Positions 53,361 to 62,915 of a stretch of 64,000 bases of DNA are shown here, in pieces. The translations under genes were made by a program, and so were the position numbers. Numbering within the stretch: position 1 is the first letter of the stretch; each line of letters starts with the position of its first letter. This DNA comes from Pseudomonas viridiflava. Lineage in GTDB: Bacteria > Pseudomonadota > Gammaproteobacteria > Pseudomonadales > Pseudomonadaceae. The notes beneath the pieces were generated by a model that did no database searches, had not been told where the DNA came from, and saw only the letters and a list, made by a program, of their open reading frames with translations. The stretch is taken from assembly GCF_900590755.1 (NCBI RefSeq), contig NZ_UUOC01000053.1, positions 310,001 to 374,000 on the forward strand, written 5' to 3'.

Positions 53361-53648
53361 GCCTTGAACTCCCCAACGACCGACTCATGTGCTAACGGGG
53401 CGCAGAGTGAAGGGAGTTTCAGAAGGGAGCAATACGGGAAAGGCAGTTTGGGAAAACAGCTACAAAGTTCAAGAAGAGTCCTACTCCCAGCTAACAAAAT
53501 TCCGTCTTTTACGAACATTTTTTGTAGGACATGGTCGTAGTGGCATTGCGCCAACAAGGTAAACGATGGGTAAACTGACTGGGCAGTCATCCGCCATTTC
53601 GTTATAGATAGACAACCAGCGAAAGGATTGCTGAATACGGGGATTGGA
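53361..53648. other. Gap between DUF3396 gene and ttgR
   Basis: 288 bp with lower GC than the surroundings. A short reading frame on the minus strand (53333-53590, rich in Leu, Ser, Cys) overlaps the neighbouring gene and has no ribosome site, so it is not called. No REP is present. Confidence 0.45.
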
Positions 53649-54281
53649 TCAGGTACGCAGAGCCGGACTCAGACGCAGCATGTCGAGGCCCGCCTCTACC
53701 CATTTTTCTGCCTGATCATTGATCGAGTAGCTGTCGGGGATGAGCAGCCACTGACCGAGCATCCCGTCGATGTAGGCATGCAATGAAATCGAGGCGCGCA
53801 CCGTATCCAGATCGGCCGGCAATTGGCCTTTGCGCACGGCGTTACTCAGGGCCAGACCGATGCGGTCATTGCACTCAAGCGCATTTGCTTGCCGCTGGCG
53901 GCGGAAGTCACACATTTCATCGGTAAATTCACACTTATGAAACAGGATTTCATTGATGCGACGGGTCTTCGGGTCCAGCGCAACTTCATGAAACAAATGA
54001 ATCAGCAGCTTCTTCATGCAGCCGAGCGGATCAGCTTCGTCCTCGCTTTCGCTCGCTTTGGCCATCTCTTCCAGCGGCTCCTGGATGCTGTCGAGCATCG
54101 CCTGGACCAGATCGGCTTTATTGCTGAAATGCCAGTAGATCGCGCCTCGCGTCACCCCGGCCAGGGTCGCGATGTCCGCCAGAGTCGTGCGCGCCACCCC
54201 TCGTTCATAGAAGGCCTTTTCGGCGGCCTCAAGAATCAGACTGCGGGTAACCTGAGCTTCCTCTTTAGTACGACGGACCAT
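53649..54281 (-). CDS. ttgR: TtgR/EmhR-type TetR repressor of the efflux operon
   Basis: 210 aa, the exact length I recall for TtgR. N-terminal HTH (about 10-57) MVRRTKEEAQVTRSLILEAA and TTLADIATLAGVTRGAIYWH match TtgR closely, and the C-terminal ligand domain ends EKWVEAGLDMLRLSPALRT. It represses the divergent ttgABC genes and itself, and releases DNA on binding plant phenolics, antibiotics or similar ligands. The operator lies between the genes. Confidence 0.93.
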   Translation of the reverse strand: MVRRTKEEAQVTRSLILEAAEKAFYERGVARTTLADIATLAGVTRGAIYWHFSNKADLVQAMLDSIQEPLEEMAKASESEDEADPLGCMKKLLIHLFHEVALDPKTRRINEILFHKCEFTDEMCDFRRQRQANALECNDRIGLALSNAVRKGQLPADLDTVRASISLHAYIDGMLGQWLLIPDSYSINDQAEKWVEAGLDMLRLSPALRT

Positions 54282-54412
54282 GGCATCAAAACCTCAATGA
54301 ATATACTCCAGGCTCCGAATGACGCGGGCTTGAAGCAAAAACGGGCGGCATTTGTATTGCCTTGTCCCGAACCTGTAATCCCCTGTCTGCGCGGTCTCGC
54401 GAGACAGAAATG

Positions 54413-54447
54413 GGTATTTACAAACAACCGTGAATGTAAGTATATTC
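54413..54447. promoter_or_regulatory. TtgR operator
   Basis: Contains TATTTACAAACAACC and TGAATGTAAGTATATTC in the same arrangement I recall for the P. putida TtgR operator, forming an imperfect palindrome TTTACA...TGTAAG. Located about midway between ttgR and ttgA, where it covers the divergent promoters. Confidence 0.85.
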
Positions 54448-54531
54448 ATTAGCTTGCTACTAATCCAATCAGAATTTTTCAGCCCTTCCAATTTTTCTTG
54501 AGCACTCAAGGCTCCAGACCCGAGGATCTTC

Positions 54532-55674
54532 ATGCAATTCAAGCCAGCTGTTACCGTTCTGGTCACTGCCGTCGCCCTGGCCACACTGCTAAGTGGATGC
54601 AGTAAAAAGGAAGAAGCGGCAGCCCCAGCCGCACCGCCTCCTCAGGTCGGCGTCGTGACTATCAAAGCTCAGCCCTACACGCTGACCAGCGAACTGCCGG
54701 GCCGCACCACGGCCTATCGCATCGCCGAAGTCCGGCCACAGGTCAACGGCATCATTCTCAAGCGCCTGTTCACCGAAGGCGCAGAAGTGAAAGCCGGTCA
54801 GCAGCTCTATCAGATTGACCCGGCGCTCTACGAAGCCACGGCCAACAGCGCCAACGCGACTTTGCAGTCCGCCAAGTCCCTGGCCGATCGCTATAAACAG
54901 CTGGTCAATGAACAAGCTGTCAGCCGTCAGGAATACGACAACGCCAAATCCACCACTCAGGAAGCTCAGGCTGCCCTGCAGACCGCGCAGATCAACCTGC
55001 GCTACACCAAGGTCCTGGCGCCGATCTCCGGCCGCATTGGCCGTTCGGATGTGACCGAAGGTGCTCTGGTCACCAGCGGGCAGACCAACGCGATGGCGAC
55101 GATCCAGCAGCTGGATCCGATCTACGTTGACGTCACTCAATCCTCAGCTGAAATGCTCAAGCTCAAGCGCGACCTGGAAACCGGCAAGCTTCAGAAAGCC
55201 GGCGACAACGCGGCCACGGTCAAGCTGACCCTGGAAGACGGCAGTGAATACAGCAAGCCGGGCAAACTGGAATTCTCGGAAGTCTCGGTAGACCAGGCCA
55301 CTGGCTCGGTGACCTTGCGCGCGGTGTTCCCTAACCCTGACCACATCCTGCTGCCGGGCATGTTCGTGCATGCACAGCTGCAAGCGGGCGTCAGCGCCAA
55401 GGCCATCCTTGCACCACAGCAAGGCGTGACTCGTGACCTCAAAGGTACGCCGAGCGCTCTGATCGTCAACAAGGACAACAAGGTCGAGCAACGCCAACTG
55501 GTTGCCAACCGCACCGCCGGGGCTTTCTGGCTGGTGGAAAAAGGCTTGAACGAGGGTGATCGGGTGATCACAGAAGGTCTTCAGTACGTCAAGCCAGGTG
55601 CTCAAGTGACCGTCAAGGATGCGGGTAATCTCACCGAAGCCCAGTCTGCTCCTGCCGCCGGCGAAGGTAAGTAA
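54532..55674 (+). CDS. ttgA: RND efflux periplasmic adaptor
   Basis: 380 aa membrane-fusion lipoprotein (MexA/TtgA/EmhA type). Lipobox LLSGC at about residues 20-24, lipoyl-like halves (about 60-90 and 160-190), coiled-coil hairpin (about 95-160, NATLQSAKSLADRYKQLVNE), beta-barrel with GALVTSGQTNAMATIQQLDP. Connects the inner-membrane pump to the outer-membrane channel. ATG at 54532 follows GAGGATCTTC. First of three tightly linked genes. Confidence 0.95.
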   Translation: MQFKPAVTVLVTAVALATLLSGCSKKEEAAAPAAPPPQVGVVTIKAQPYTLTSELPGRTTAYRIAEVRPQVNGIILKRLFTEGAEVKAGQQLYQIDPALYEATANSANATLQSAKSLADRYKQLVNEQAVSRQEYDNAKSTTQEAQAALQTAQINLRYTKVLAPISGRIGRSDVTEGALVTSGQTNAMATIQQLDPIYVDVTQSSAEMLKLKRDLETGKLQKAGDNAATVKLTLEDGSEYSKPGKLEFSEVSVDQATGSVTLRAVFPNPDHILLPGMFVHAQLQAGVSAKAILAPQQGVTRDLKGTPSALIVNKDNKVEQRQLVANRTAGAFWLVEKGLNEGDRVITEGLQYVKPGAQVTVKDAGNLTEAQSAPAAGEGK

Positions 55675-55677
55675 TCG

Positions 55678-58600
55678 ATGTCTAAATTCTTTATCGACCG
55701 CCCCATCTTCGCCTGGGTATTAGCCCTGGTGGTGATGCTGGTGGGTACGCTTTCGATCCTGAAACTACCGATCAACCAATACCCGGCCATTGCGCCAACC
55801 GCGATTGATATCCAGGTTACCTACCCAGGCGCCTCTGCACAGACCGTGCAGGACACCGTGGTGCAGATCATCGAGCAACAGCTCAACGGTATCGATAACC
55901 TGCGTTATGTTTCCTCGGACAGTAACTCCGACGGCAGCATGACCATCACCGTGACCTTCAACCAGGGCACCAACCCGGACACCGCCCAGGTTCAGGTCCA
56001 GAACAAGCTCAACCTGGCCACGCCGCTCTTGCCGCAAGAAGTACAGCAGCAAGGTTTGCGGGTTACCAAGTCGGTGAAGAACTTCCTGCTGGTAATCGGC
56101 GTAGTCGCCGAGGATGGCAGCGGTCTGACCCGGGAAGACTTGTCCAACTACATCGTTTCCAACATCCAGGACCCAATCTCCCGGACCTCTGGTGTGGGTG
56201 ACTTCCAGGTCTTCGGTTCGCAGTACGCCATGCGTATCTGGCTGGACCCGGCCAAGCTCAATAACTTCCAGCTGACACCGGTGGAAGTGAGCGCAGCGAT
56301 TACCGCACAGAACGTCCAGATCGCGACCGGTCAACTGGGCGGCTTGCCTGCCCTGCCGGGCACGCAACTGAACGCCACGATCATCGGCAAGACCCGCCTG
56401 CAGACCGCCGAACAGTTCGGCAACATTCTGCTCAAGGTCAACACCGACGGTTCGCAAGTGCGTCTGCATGACGTTGCGCGCATTGGTCTTGGCGGCCAGA
56501 ACTACAGCATCGATGCACAGTACAACGGCAAACCGGCTTCCGGTATGGCGATCAAACTGGCTTCCGGTGCCAACGCTCTGGACACTGCCAAAGCGATTCG
56601 CGCCACCGTTTCCAACCTCGAACCTTTCTTCCCGCCCGGGATGAAAGTGGTTTACCCGTACGACACCACACCGACCGTAACTGAATCCATCTCCGGCGTT
56701 GTACACACCCTGATCGAAGCCATCGTGCTGGTGTTCCTGGTGATGTACCTGTTCCTGCAAAACCTGCGGGCCACCATCATCACCACGATGACCGTGCCAG
56801 TGGTATTGCTGGGCACGTTCGGCATCCTGGCGGCCTTCGGTTTCACCATCAACACCCTGACCATGTTCGGCATGATTCTGGCCATCGGACTCTTGGTGGA
56901 TGACGCCATCGTGGTGGTGGAGAACGTCGAGCGGGTAATGGCCGAGGAACATTTATCGCCTAAAGAGGCGACGAAGAAGTCCATGGCGCAAATCCAGGGC
57001 GCTCTGGTAGGTATCGCCATGGTGCTCTCGGCGGTACTGCTGCCGATGGCATTCTTCGGTGGTTCCACGGGGGTTATTTATAAGCAGTTCTCGATCACGA
57101 TCGTTTCGGCGATGGCGCTATCGGTTCTGGTTGCACTGATCTTCACCCCGGCCTTGTGCGCCACCATGCTCAAGCCAATTGACCCGGAAAAACACGGTCA
57201 ACCGAAAAAAGGCTTCTTTGGCTGGTTCAACCGCACGTTCGATCGCAGCGTTGTCAGCTACGAAAACGGCGTGAAACGCATGGTTACCCACAAGCTGCCT
57301 GCGTTCATCGTATACCTGGTGATCGTGGCCGGGATGATCTTCCTGTTCACCCGTATCCCGAGCGCGTTCCTGCCTGAAGAAGACCAGGGCGTGATTTTCG
57401 CCCAGGTGCAGACTCCGGCTGGCTCGTCCGCCGAGCGTACGCAGAAAGTCATCGACGAAATGCGTGACTTCCTGCTCGACCCGGAAAACGGTGAAGGCGC
57501 AGGCGTTAAATCGGTGTTCAGCGTCAACGGCTTCAACTTCGCCGGTCGTGGTCAGAGTTCGGGCCTTGCGTTCGTGATGCTCAAACCATGGGACGAGCGT
57601 GACTCGAACAACACCGTGTTCGAGATCGCCAAGCGCGCCCAGGCGCACTTCTTCTCCTTCCGCGATGCAATGGTGTATGCCGTCGTACCGCCTTCGGTAC
57701 TGGAACTGGGTAACGCCACCGGTTTCGACGTTTACTTGCAGGATCAGGGCGGTGTCGGTCACGAAAAACTGCTTGAGGCACGTAACCAATTCCTCGGCAT
57801 GGCCGCGCAAAGCAAGATTCTGGCGGGCGTACGTCCAAACGGTCTGGGCGATGAGCCTCAGTACCAACTGACCGTCGATGACGAGAAGGCCAGCGCTCTG
57901 GGTATTACCCTGGCGAACATCAACCAGACCTTGTCCATTGCGCTGGGTGGCAGTTACGTCAACGACTTCATCGACCGCGGTCGTGTGAAGAAGGTGTACG
58001 TGCAGGGTGAAGCATTCGCCCGTATGACCCCTGAAGACCTTAACAAGTGGTACGTGCGCAACGACTCGGGAACCATGGTGCCGCTGTCGGCCATCGCCAA
58101 GGGCGAGTGGATCTACGGTTCGCCAAAACTGTCGCGTTACAACGGCGTAGCAGCAATGGAAATCCTCGGTACTCCGGCACCGGGTTACAGCTCGGGTCAA
58201 GCCATGGCCGAAGTCGAAGCGATTGCCAAGAAACTGCCAGCCGGTATCGGCTACGCGTTTACCGGTCTGTCGTTTGAAGAGCGTCTGTCGGGCTCGCAAG
58301 CACCGGCGCTGTATGCCCTGTCGATGCTGGTGGTGTTCCTCTGTCTGGCGGCACTGTATGAAAGCTGGTCGATTCCGATCGCGGTCATGCTCGTGGTTCC
58401 GCTTGGCGTCATCGGCGCATTGATGGCGACCAGCCTGCGGGGTCTGTCCAACGACGTGTTCTTCCAGGTGGGCTTGTTGACGACCATCGGGCTGGCGGCG
58501 AAGAATGCGATCCTGATTGTCGAGTTCGCCAAAGAGCTGCATGAACAAGGCAAGAGCCTGGTGGACGCGGCGATGGAAGCCTGCCGCATGCGTCTGCGTC

Positions 58601-58842
58601 CGATCATCATGACCTCCATGGCGTTCATCCTCGGCGTTGTGCCGCTGGCGATCTCCACGGGTGCAGGTTCGGGTAGCCAGCACGCGATCGGTACCGGCGT
58701 AATTGGCGGTATGATCACGGCCACCATTCTGGCGATCTTCTGGGTCCCGATGTTCTACGTTGCCGTGTCGTCGATGTTCAAAGGCAAAGACAAAGACAAG
58801 CAGCACAAGAATGAAATTTCACATGATGAGGCTGGCCAATGA
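55678..58842 (+). CDS. ttgB: RND multidrug efflux pump
   Basis: 1054 aa inner-membrane RND transporter (MexB/TtgB/EmhB type), starting MSKFFIDRPIFAWVLALVVM. 12 membrane helices and two large periplasmic loops. The proton-relay Asp pair sits in LAIGLLVDDAIVVVENVERV on helix 4, and FFGGSTGVIYKQFSITIVSA follows. Exports solvents, antibiotics and aromatic compounds. It starts 3 bp after ttgA and overlaps ttgC by ATGA. Confidence 0.96.
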   Translation: MSKFFIDRPIFAWVLALVVMLVGTLSILKLPINQYPAIAPTAIDIQVTYPGASAQTVQDTVVQIIEQQLNGIDNLRYVSSDSNSDGSMTITVTFNQGTNPDTAQVQVQNKLNLATPLLPQEVQQQGLRVTKSVKNFLLVIGVVAEDGSGLTREDLSNYIVSNIQDPISRTSGVGDFQVFGSQYAMRIWLDPAKLNNFQLTPVEVSAAITAQNVQIATGQLGGLPALPGTQLNATIIGKTRLQTAEQFGNILLKVNTDGSQVRLHDVARIGLGGQNYSIDAQYNGKPASGMAIKLASGANALDTAKAIRATVSNLEPFFPPGMKVVYPYDTTPTVTESISGVVHTLIEAIVLVFLVMYLFLQNLRATIITTMTVPVVLLGTFGILAAFGFTINTLTMFGMILAIGLLVDDAIVVVENVERVMAEEHLSPKEATKKSMAQIQGALVGIAMVLSAVLLPMAFFGGSTGVIYKQFSITIVSAMALSVLVALIFTPALCATMLKPIDPEKHGQPKKGFFGWFNRTFDRSVVSYENGVKRMVTHKLPAFIVYLVIVAGMIFLFTRIPSAFLPEEDQGVIFAQVQTPAGSSAERTQKVIDEMRDFLLDPENGEGAGVKSVFSVNGFNFAGRGQSSGLAFVMLKPWDERDSNNTVFEIAKRAQAHFFSFRDAMVYAVVPPSVLELGNATGFDVYLQDQGGVGHEKLLEARNQFLGMAAQSKILAGVRPNGLGDEPQYQLTVDDEKASALGITLANINQTLSIALGGSYVNDFIDRGRVKKVYVQGEAFARMTPEDLNKWYVRNDSGTMVPLSAIAKGEWIYGSPKLSRYNGVAAMEILGTPAPGYSSGQAMAEVEAIAKKLPAGIGYAFTGLSFEERLSGSQAPALYALSMLVVFLCLAALYESWSIPIAVMLVVPLGVIGALMATSLRGLSNDVFFQVGLLTTIGLAAKNAILIVEFAKELHEQGKSLVDAAMEACRMRLRPIIMTSMAFILGVVPLAISTGAGSGSQHAIGTGVIGGMITATILAIFWVPMFYVAVSSMFKGKDKDKQHKNEISHDEAGQ

Positions 58843-60299
58843 GCAAGTCCCTGATCTCTCTGGCAGTCACTGCGGTCATCCTCAGTGGTTGCTCGTTGAT
58901 CCCTGAATACAAGCAGCCTGCAGCACCGGTCGCAGCACAATACCCGCAAGGTCCGGCGTACGCGCCGGCCGAAGCGGCCAACGTGGCGGCAGCGGAACAA
59001 GGCTGGCGGCAGTTTTTCCGTGATCCTGCCTTGCAGCAGCTGATCCAGACCTCGCTGGTCAACAACCGCGACCTGCGCGTCGCGGCGCTGAACATCGACG
59101 CCTACCGTGCGCAATACCGCATCCAGCGCGCCGACCTGTTCCCGGCGGTTTCGGCCACCGGTAGCGGCAGCCGTCAGCGGGTCCCTGCTGATCTGTCCAC
59201 CAGTGGCCAGTCGGGCATTACCAGCCAGTACTCGGCCACCCTGGGCATCAGCGCTTACGAACTCGACTTGTTTGGTCGGGTTCGCAGCCTGAGCGAGCAA
59301 GCGTTGCAGACTTACTTCTCCAGTGAGGAAGCACGTCGCAGCACGCAGATCAGCCTGGTGGCCAACGTTGCCAATGCCTACATGACCTGGCAAGCCGACA
59401 AAGAACTGCTCAAGCTGACCGAAAACACCCTCAAGGCGTTTGAAGAAAGCTATCGCCTGACTTCGCGCAGCAATGAAGTGGGTGTGTCGTCGGCGCTGGA
59501 CCTGAGTCAGGCGCGTACCTCGGTGGAAAGTGCACGGGTCGCATTGGCCCGTTACCAACGCCAGGTCGCCCAGGATCAGAACAACCTGACGCTGCTGTTG
59601 GGTACCGGTATCCCGAGCAACTTGCCGCAGCCTCAGCCATTGAGCGCCGATCTACTGAGCGAAATGCCAGCGGGCATGCCTTCTGATCTGTTGCAGCGTC
59701 GTCCGGATATTCTTCAGGCCGAGCACGAGCTTCAGGCTGCCAACGCCAATATCGGCGCGGCAAGGGCCGCGTTCTTCCCGAGCATCAGCCTGACGGCCAA
59801 TGCCGGTACGATCAGCCCGGATCTGTCGGGTCTGTTCAATGGCGGCTCGGGCACCTGGTTGTTCCAGCCGAGCATCAACATTCCGATCTTCAACGCCGGT
59901 AGCCTGCGCGCCAGCCTGGATTACTCGAAAATCCAGAAAGAGATCAGCGTCGCCAACTACGAGAAAGCGATTCAAACCGCTTTCCAGGAAGTGTCCGACG
60001 GCCTGGCATCGCGCAAGACTTACACCGAGCAGTTGCAGGCTCAGAATGACTTTGTCGGTGCCAACCAGGATTACTACCGTCTGGCCGAACGTCGCTACCG
60101 CATCGGTATCGACAGCAACCTGACGTTCCTGGATGCCCAGCGCTCGCTGTTCAGCGCCCAACAGTCGTTGATCACCGACCGCCTGTCCCAGCTCACCAGC
60201 GAAGTCAACCTTTACAAGGCGCTTGGCGGTGGCTGGTATGAGCAGACCGGACAGGCCAAGCCAGTCTCGCAAGAGAAGCCGTCAGTCCAGCTGTTCTGA
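58839..60299 (+). CDS. ttgC: Outer-membrane efflux channel lipoprotein
   Basis: 486 aa OprM/TtgC/EmhC-type channel. Lipobox LSGC at residues 16-19 (ILSGCSLIPEYKQP), two OEP repeats with NNRDLRVAALNIDAYRAQYR and RRPDILQAEHELQAANANIG. Completes the tripartite pump. A bidirectional-looking terminator follows 58 bp later. Confidence 0.95.
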   Translation: MSKSLISLAVTAVILSGCSLIPEYKQPAAPVAAQYPQGPAYAPAEAANVAAAEQGWRQFFRDPALQQLIQTSLVNNRDLRVAALNIDAYRAQYRIQRADLFPAVSATGSGSRQRVPADLSTSGQSGITSQYSATLGISAYELDLFGRVRSLSEQALQTYFSSEEARRSTQISLVANVANAYMTWQADKELLKLTENTLKAFEESYRLTSRSNEVGVSSALDLSQARTSVESARVALARYQRQVAQDQNNLTLLLGTGIPSNLPQPQPLSADLLSEMPAGMPSDLLQRRPDILQAEHELQAANANIGAARAAFFPSISLTANAGTISPDLSGLFNGGSGTWLFQPSINIPIFNAGSLRASLDYSKIQKEISVANYEKAIQTAFQEVSDGLASRKTYTEQLQAQNDFVGANQDYYRLAERRYRIGIDSNLTFLDAQRSLFSAQQSLITDRLSQLTSEVNLYKALGGGWYEQTGQAKPVSQEKPSVQLF

Positions 60300-60356
60300 T
60301 GGCTCATCCGACAGCCGCCTGATCCAGGCGGCAGCGATGCCTGAAGTTGCCCCAAT

Positions 60357-60393
60357 GAAAAATGCCCGCAGCGCACGCTACGGGCATTTTTTT
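60357..60393. terminator. Bidirectional terminator ttgC / type III operon
   Basis: Stem AATGCCCG / CGGGCATT with a 12-nt loop. T runs occur on both strands (TTTTTTT on plus, TTTTT on minus), so it can end ttgABC and the secretion operon arriving from the right. Confidence 0.85.
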
Positions 60394-60482
60394 CAGGCAG
60401 ACAAATCAGACTGGATTAGCTCAGCAAGCCCGCCCCCTGATTTCAAACAATTGCATTGTGCCGCCCCGTCATCCCTCAGAAA

Positions 60483-60932
60483 TCACCAGACAATATTCTC
60501 CCGGCTCTCCTCATCCCCCGACGGATTCATGGCTTCATGCATGAACCCCTGAATCATGAAATTCATGCTGAAGGCTGACGAAAACGCTCTGCCTGCCAGC
60601 TCGTAAGCCAGACTGTCTTGCTGCTGATCCTCCTTGAGTTTCGCCATGACTTTCTGCAGTACCTCTATTTGCGCACCCGTGGTCTTAAAGGGTTTTTCAA
60701 CGTCAGCCCCAACGTAATTCCTTAAAAAATCTTGCGCATTGAAGTCCTCCTGTGCAGCCAGCAGGGCTGTATAAAACGCTTCGTAGTCGGCGTCATGATC
60801 GGCGGACGTTCTGTATGAATTGTCTCGGGAGGTAGCCTCCAGCCCATTCACGCGCTCATCCAGCGAGACCACAGACGATGTGTCAATGTTCGCTGACACG
60901 GGTTTGGTGAACGAAATGGCATCAAGCGACAT
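60483..60932 (-). CDS. OrgC-position type III secretion protein
   Basis: 149 aa, start MSLDAISFTKPVSANIDTSS, with a GGAG site 9 nt before the ATG. It overlaps the stop of the SctL/OrgB gene by 11 bp, so it belongs to the operon. Position and length (Salmonella OrgC is about 150 aa) suggest an OrgC counterpart, a secreted factor that helps needle assembly. No transmembrane segment; the C-terminal half is helical (LQKVMAKLKEDQQQDSLAYE). Sequence identity with OrgC was not established. Confidence 0.6.
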   Translation of the reverse strand: MSLDAISFTKPVSANIDTSSVVSLDERVNGLEATSRDNSYRTSADHDADYEAFYTALLAAQEDFNAQDFLRNYVGADVEKPFKTTGAQIEVLQKVMAKLKEDQQQDSLAYELAGRAFSSAFSMNFMIQGFMHEAMNPSGDEESRENIVW

Positions 60933-61644
60933 TGTCGGTATCTCCGGACAGGGTTTGAGAGCGAGGCTCAAGGGGCTCAGTCAGGTAACCCTCGATATGC
61001 TTGTGCAGCGCCTGAATAAAGCCCGCATCCAGAGAGCGCACGGCATCAGGTAGCGCCTTCAACCGAGTCATGAGACGAGGGGCCAGACTCTCCCGAATCA
61101 GTCCGGGATCGAACTCCAACACCTGATGGCCCATGCGAAACAGATATCGCTCTTGATCGTGGTACTCGACAGACACGAGGCCATCCCAATGCAGACGCAA
61201 ACGCTCGGCCAGATCCTTACCCTTGCTACGACAATGGGTAGGCATCAGGATATGCAAAGTGTCGGGATTCGTTGCCCTTTGTGCACTCAACCACTGGGTC
61301 AGGGCTTGCTCAAGCCATTGATCCTGCTGCAGCAGATTACCCAACAACTGCTCGGAGGCTTGCGCAAGGTCCTGCCGCAACTGAGCGCTCAAGGCCTGGG
61401 AGCGCACCAGAAGCTCGGCCATGTCGGCGCTGGCCTGGAGAATTCCATGGCCATATCCTTCTTGAAATGCATAGGCCCGAATGGAGTCGGACTCCTCGTT
61501 GGCCTGGGCGATGTACTGGCTGGCACGACGGCGGGCCGTATCGAGCAACTGCCGACGATGCCGTGCAGCAGCCAGATCTTCGCGGGAAAAACGCTCGCGG
61601 CCATGGGGTGGAATATCAGTCAAATTGCGAATGGATTCGAGCAT
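60922..61644 (-). CDS. sctL: SctL/OrgB-type T3SS stator protein
   Basis: 240 aa cytoplasmic stator of the type III secretion ATPase complex (OrgB/MxiN/SctL). N-terminal coiled region (AAARHRRQLLDTARRRASQY, about 25-80) and a C-terminal domain (about 110-225). ATG at 61644 lies within the end of the orgA-type gene (29-bp overlap); the frame to 61788 is not supported. Order after orgA matches SPI-1. Confidence 0.85.
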   Translation of the reverse strand: MLESIRNLTDIPPHGRERFSREDLAAARHRRQLLDTARRRASQYIAQANEESDSIRAYAFQEGYGHGILQASADMAELLVRSQALSAQLRQDLAQASEQLLGNLLQQDQWLEQALTQWLSAQRATNPDTLHILMPTHCRSKGKDLAERLRLHWDGLVSVEYHDQERYLFRMGHQVLEFDPGLIRESLAPRLMTRLKALPDAVRSLDAGFIQALHKHIEGYLTEPLEPRSQTLSGDTDNVA

Positions 61645-62191
61645 GTTGTATCGCCAAGGCAAGTAAGGCCGCATCGGGCGTCGTGGGAGCCAGCAACTGC
61701 TGACGTGCGATGACTTGAGGAGAAAACTGCAGGGGCAGGCGCTCAAGCAGAGCCAGCGCCACCCGCCCCCGCCATGCGAGCAGCGCATTCAGTCCAACGG
61801 CGTCCAGTTGCTCGACGAGCAGTTCACCGTCCTCCAGCGCCTCGAACTCCGCCAGGCGCGGAGCAACCGAGCAACTGCCGAAAGCACGTACCGACCTGGA
61901 GAGCTTGCGTATCGCAGCGCCCCTGGCCAGATGTGGCCACGCCGCCTGGGTGCCTATCAAGCGAGCCACCGTGGGCAACAAATCCCAGTATTCAAGCCAG
62001 AGGTCAGTGACTGGCGAGCGTTCGACATCGGCGAGGCCATCACTCAGCCCCAATCCCTGCAACACGATATCGTCAAGCAAATCCCGGGCCTGTGGCGTAT
62101 CCATCGACGAAGGCACCTGCAGGTTATGCGGGTGCAGGTATGTCAGAGGATGGATCAGAACCCGCTGCAATTGATCATTGCGCGCTGGCAT
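61616..62191 (-). CDS. sctK: SctK/OrgA-type T3SS sorting platform protein
   Basis: 191 aa. The start MPARNDQLQRVLIHPLTYLH with the HPLTYLHP element is typical of OrgA/MxiK. It connects the sorting platform to the inner ring. Length fits OrgA (about 199 aa). It overlaps sctJ by 17 bp and sctL by 29 bp. Confidence 0.82.
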   Translation of the reverse strand: MPARNDQLQRVLIHPLTYLHPHNLQVPSSMDTPQARDLLDDIVLQGLGLSDGLADVERSPVTDLWLEYWDLLPTVARLIGTQAAWPHLARGAAIRKLSRSVRAFGSCSVAPRLAEFEALEDGELLVEQLDAVGLNALLAWRGRVALALLERLPLQFSPQVIARQQLLAPTTPDAALLALAIQHARIHSQFD

Positions 62192-62915
62192 CTTGCTTAC
62201 CTTTACTCAAAGGCTTGATCGAGCGCTGGCGTTGCCACCACAAACCGCAGCCAATGATGCCTAGCAGCACTGCTACAGCGGATAGCCACACGCTATCAGA
62301 CAGAGAGGTTTGAGGATCCAGCGAGGGCAATGCGTGCTGAATTACCGAACGGCGCGACAGCACCACCGAGATGTTGTCGTACTCGACGTCAGCAAAACTG
62401 TTTATCAGAAATCGCTTGATGTCGCCGATGAGCAATTGGCCTTCAACATCGCGCTCATGCACCACCAGTGCAGAGAGATGGACCGGACTGGATTTGCGTC
62501 CGCCTTCGCCGGCATCAACGTCATAGCTGACATGCACCCGCGCGCTAACGATACTCTCGAGAGTCAGCAGCGATTGCTCAAGGCGTTGTTCAATGGCGGA
62601 ATAAAGCCGGGCTTTTTCCGCCCGAGGCGAGGCGACCAGGCCATCACTTGGAAACATTTGCGACACCTCAAGTCGGGGCCGCGACGGCAGCGCATACAGA
62701 TTCAACAGGTCTACTGCAGCAGCAAAATCGGCCTGAGCAATACTGACGCTATAACCCGCCTTACCGTTATCCAGCTTGTTCGCAGCGATGTTATTGCGCT
62801 GCAACACCGACACAACTTCGTTGGCCTGTTGTTGATCGAGCGACTCAAGCAAGGTCGGCTGTCGACACCCGACCAGAGTAAAGCAGAGCAGCGCCAGCGC
62901 TGCGTAAGCCTTCAT
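62175..62915 (-). CDS. sctJ: SctJ/PrgK-type T3SS inner ring lipoprotein
   Basis: 246 aa. Lipobox LVGC (residues 14-17) in MKAYAALALLCFTLVGCRQP, then the two ring-building motifs with LLESLDQQQANEVVSVLQRN, YALPSRPRLEVSQMFPSDGL, and IEQRLEQSLLTLESIVSARV, and a C-terminal membrane helix (about 207-227). Forms the inner-membrane ring with PrgH. Start overlaps the stop of the rod gene (ATGA). Confidence 0.93.
   Translation of the reverse strand: MKAYAALALLCFTLVGCRQPTLLESLDQQQANEVVSVLQRNNIAANKLDNGKAGYSVSIAQADFAAAVDLLNLYALPSRPRLEVSQMFPSDGLVASPRAEKARLYSAIEQRLEQSLLTLESIVSARVHVSYDVDAGEGGRKSSPVHLSALVVHERDVEGQLLIGDIKRFLINSFADVEYDNISVVLSRRSVIQHALPSLDPQTSLSDSVWLSAVAVLLGIIGCGLWWQRQRSIKPLSKGKQDASAQ

Noticed and set aside
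53333..53590. 85-codon minus frame between DUF3396 gene and ttgR
   Set aside because: Overlaps the neighbouring start, Leu/Cys-rich random composition, no ribosome site.
57118..58806. 562-codon minus frame opposite the RND pump gene
   Set aside because: Shadow frame, His/Arg-rich, no family resemblance.
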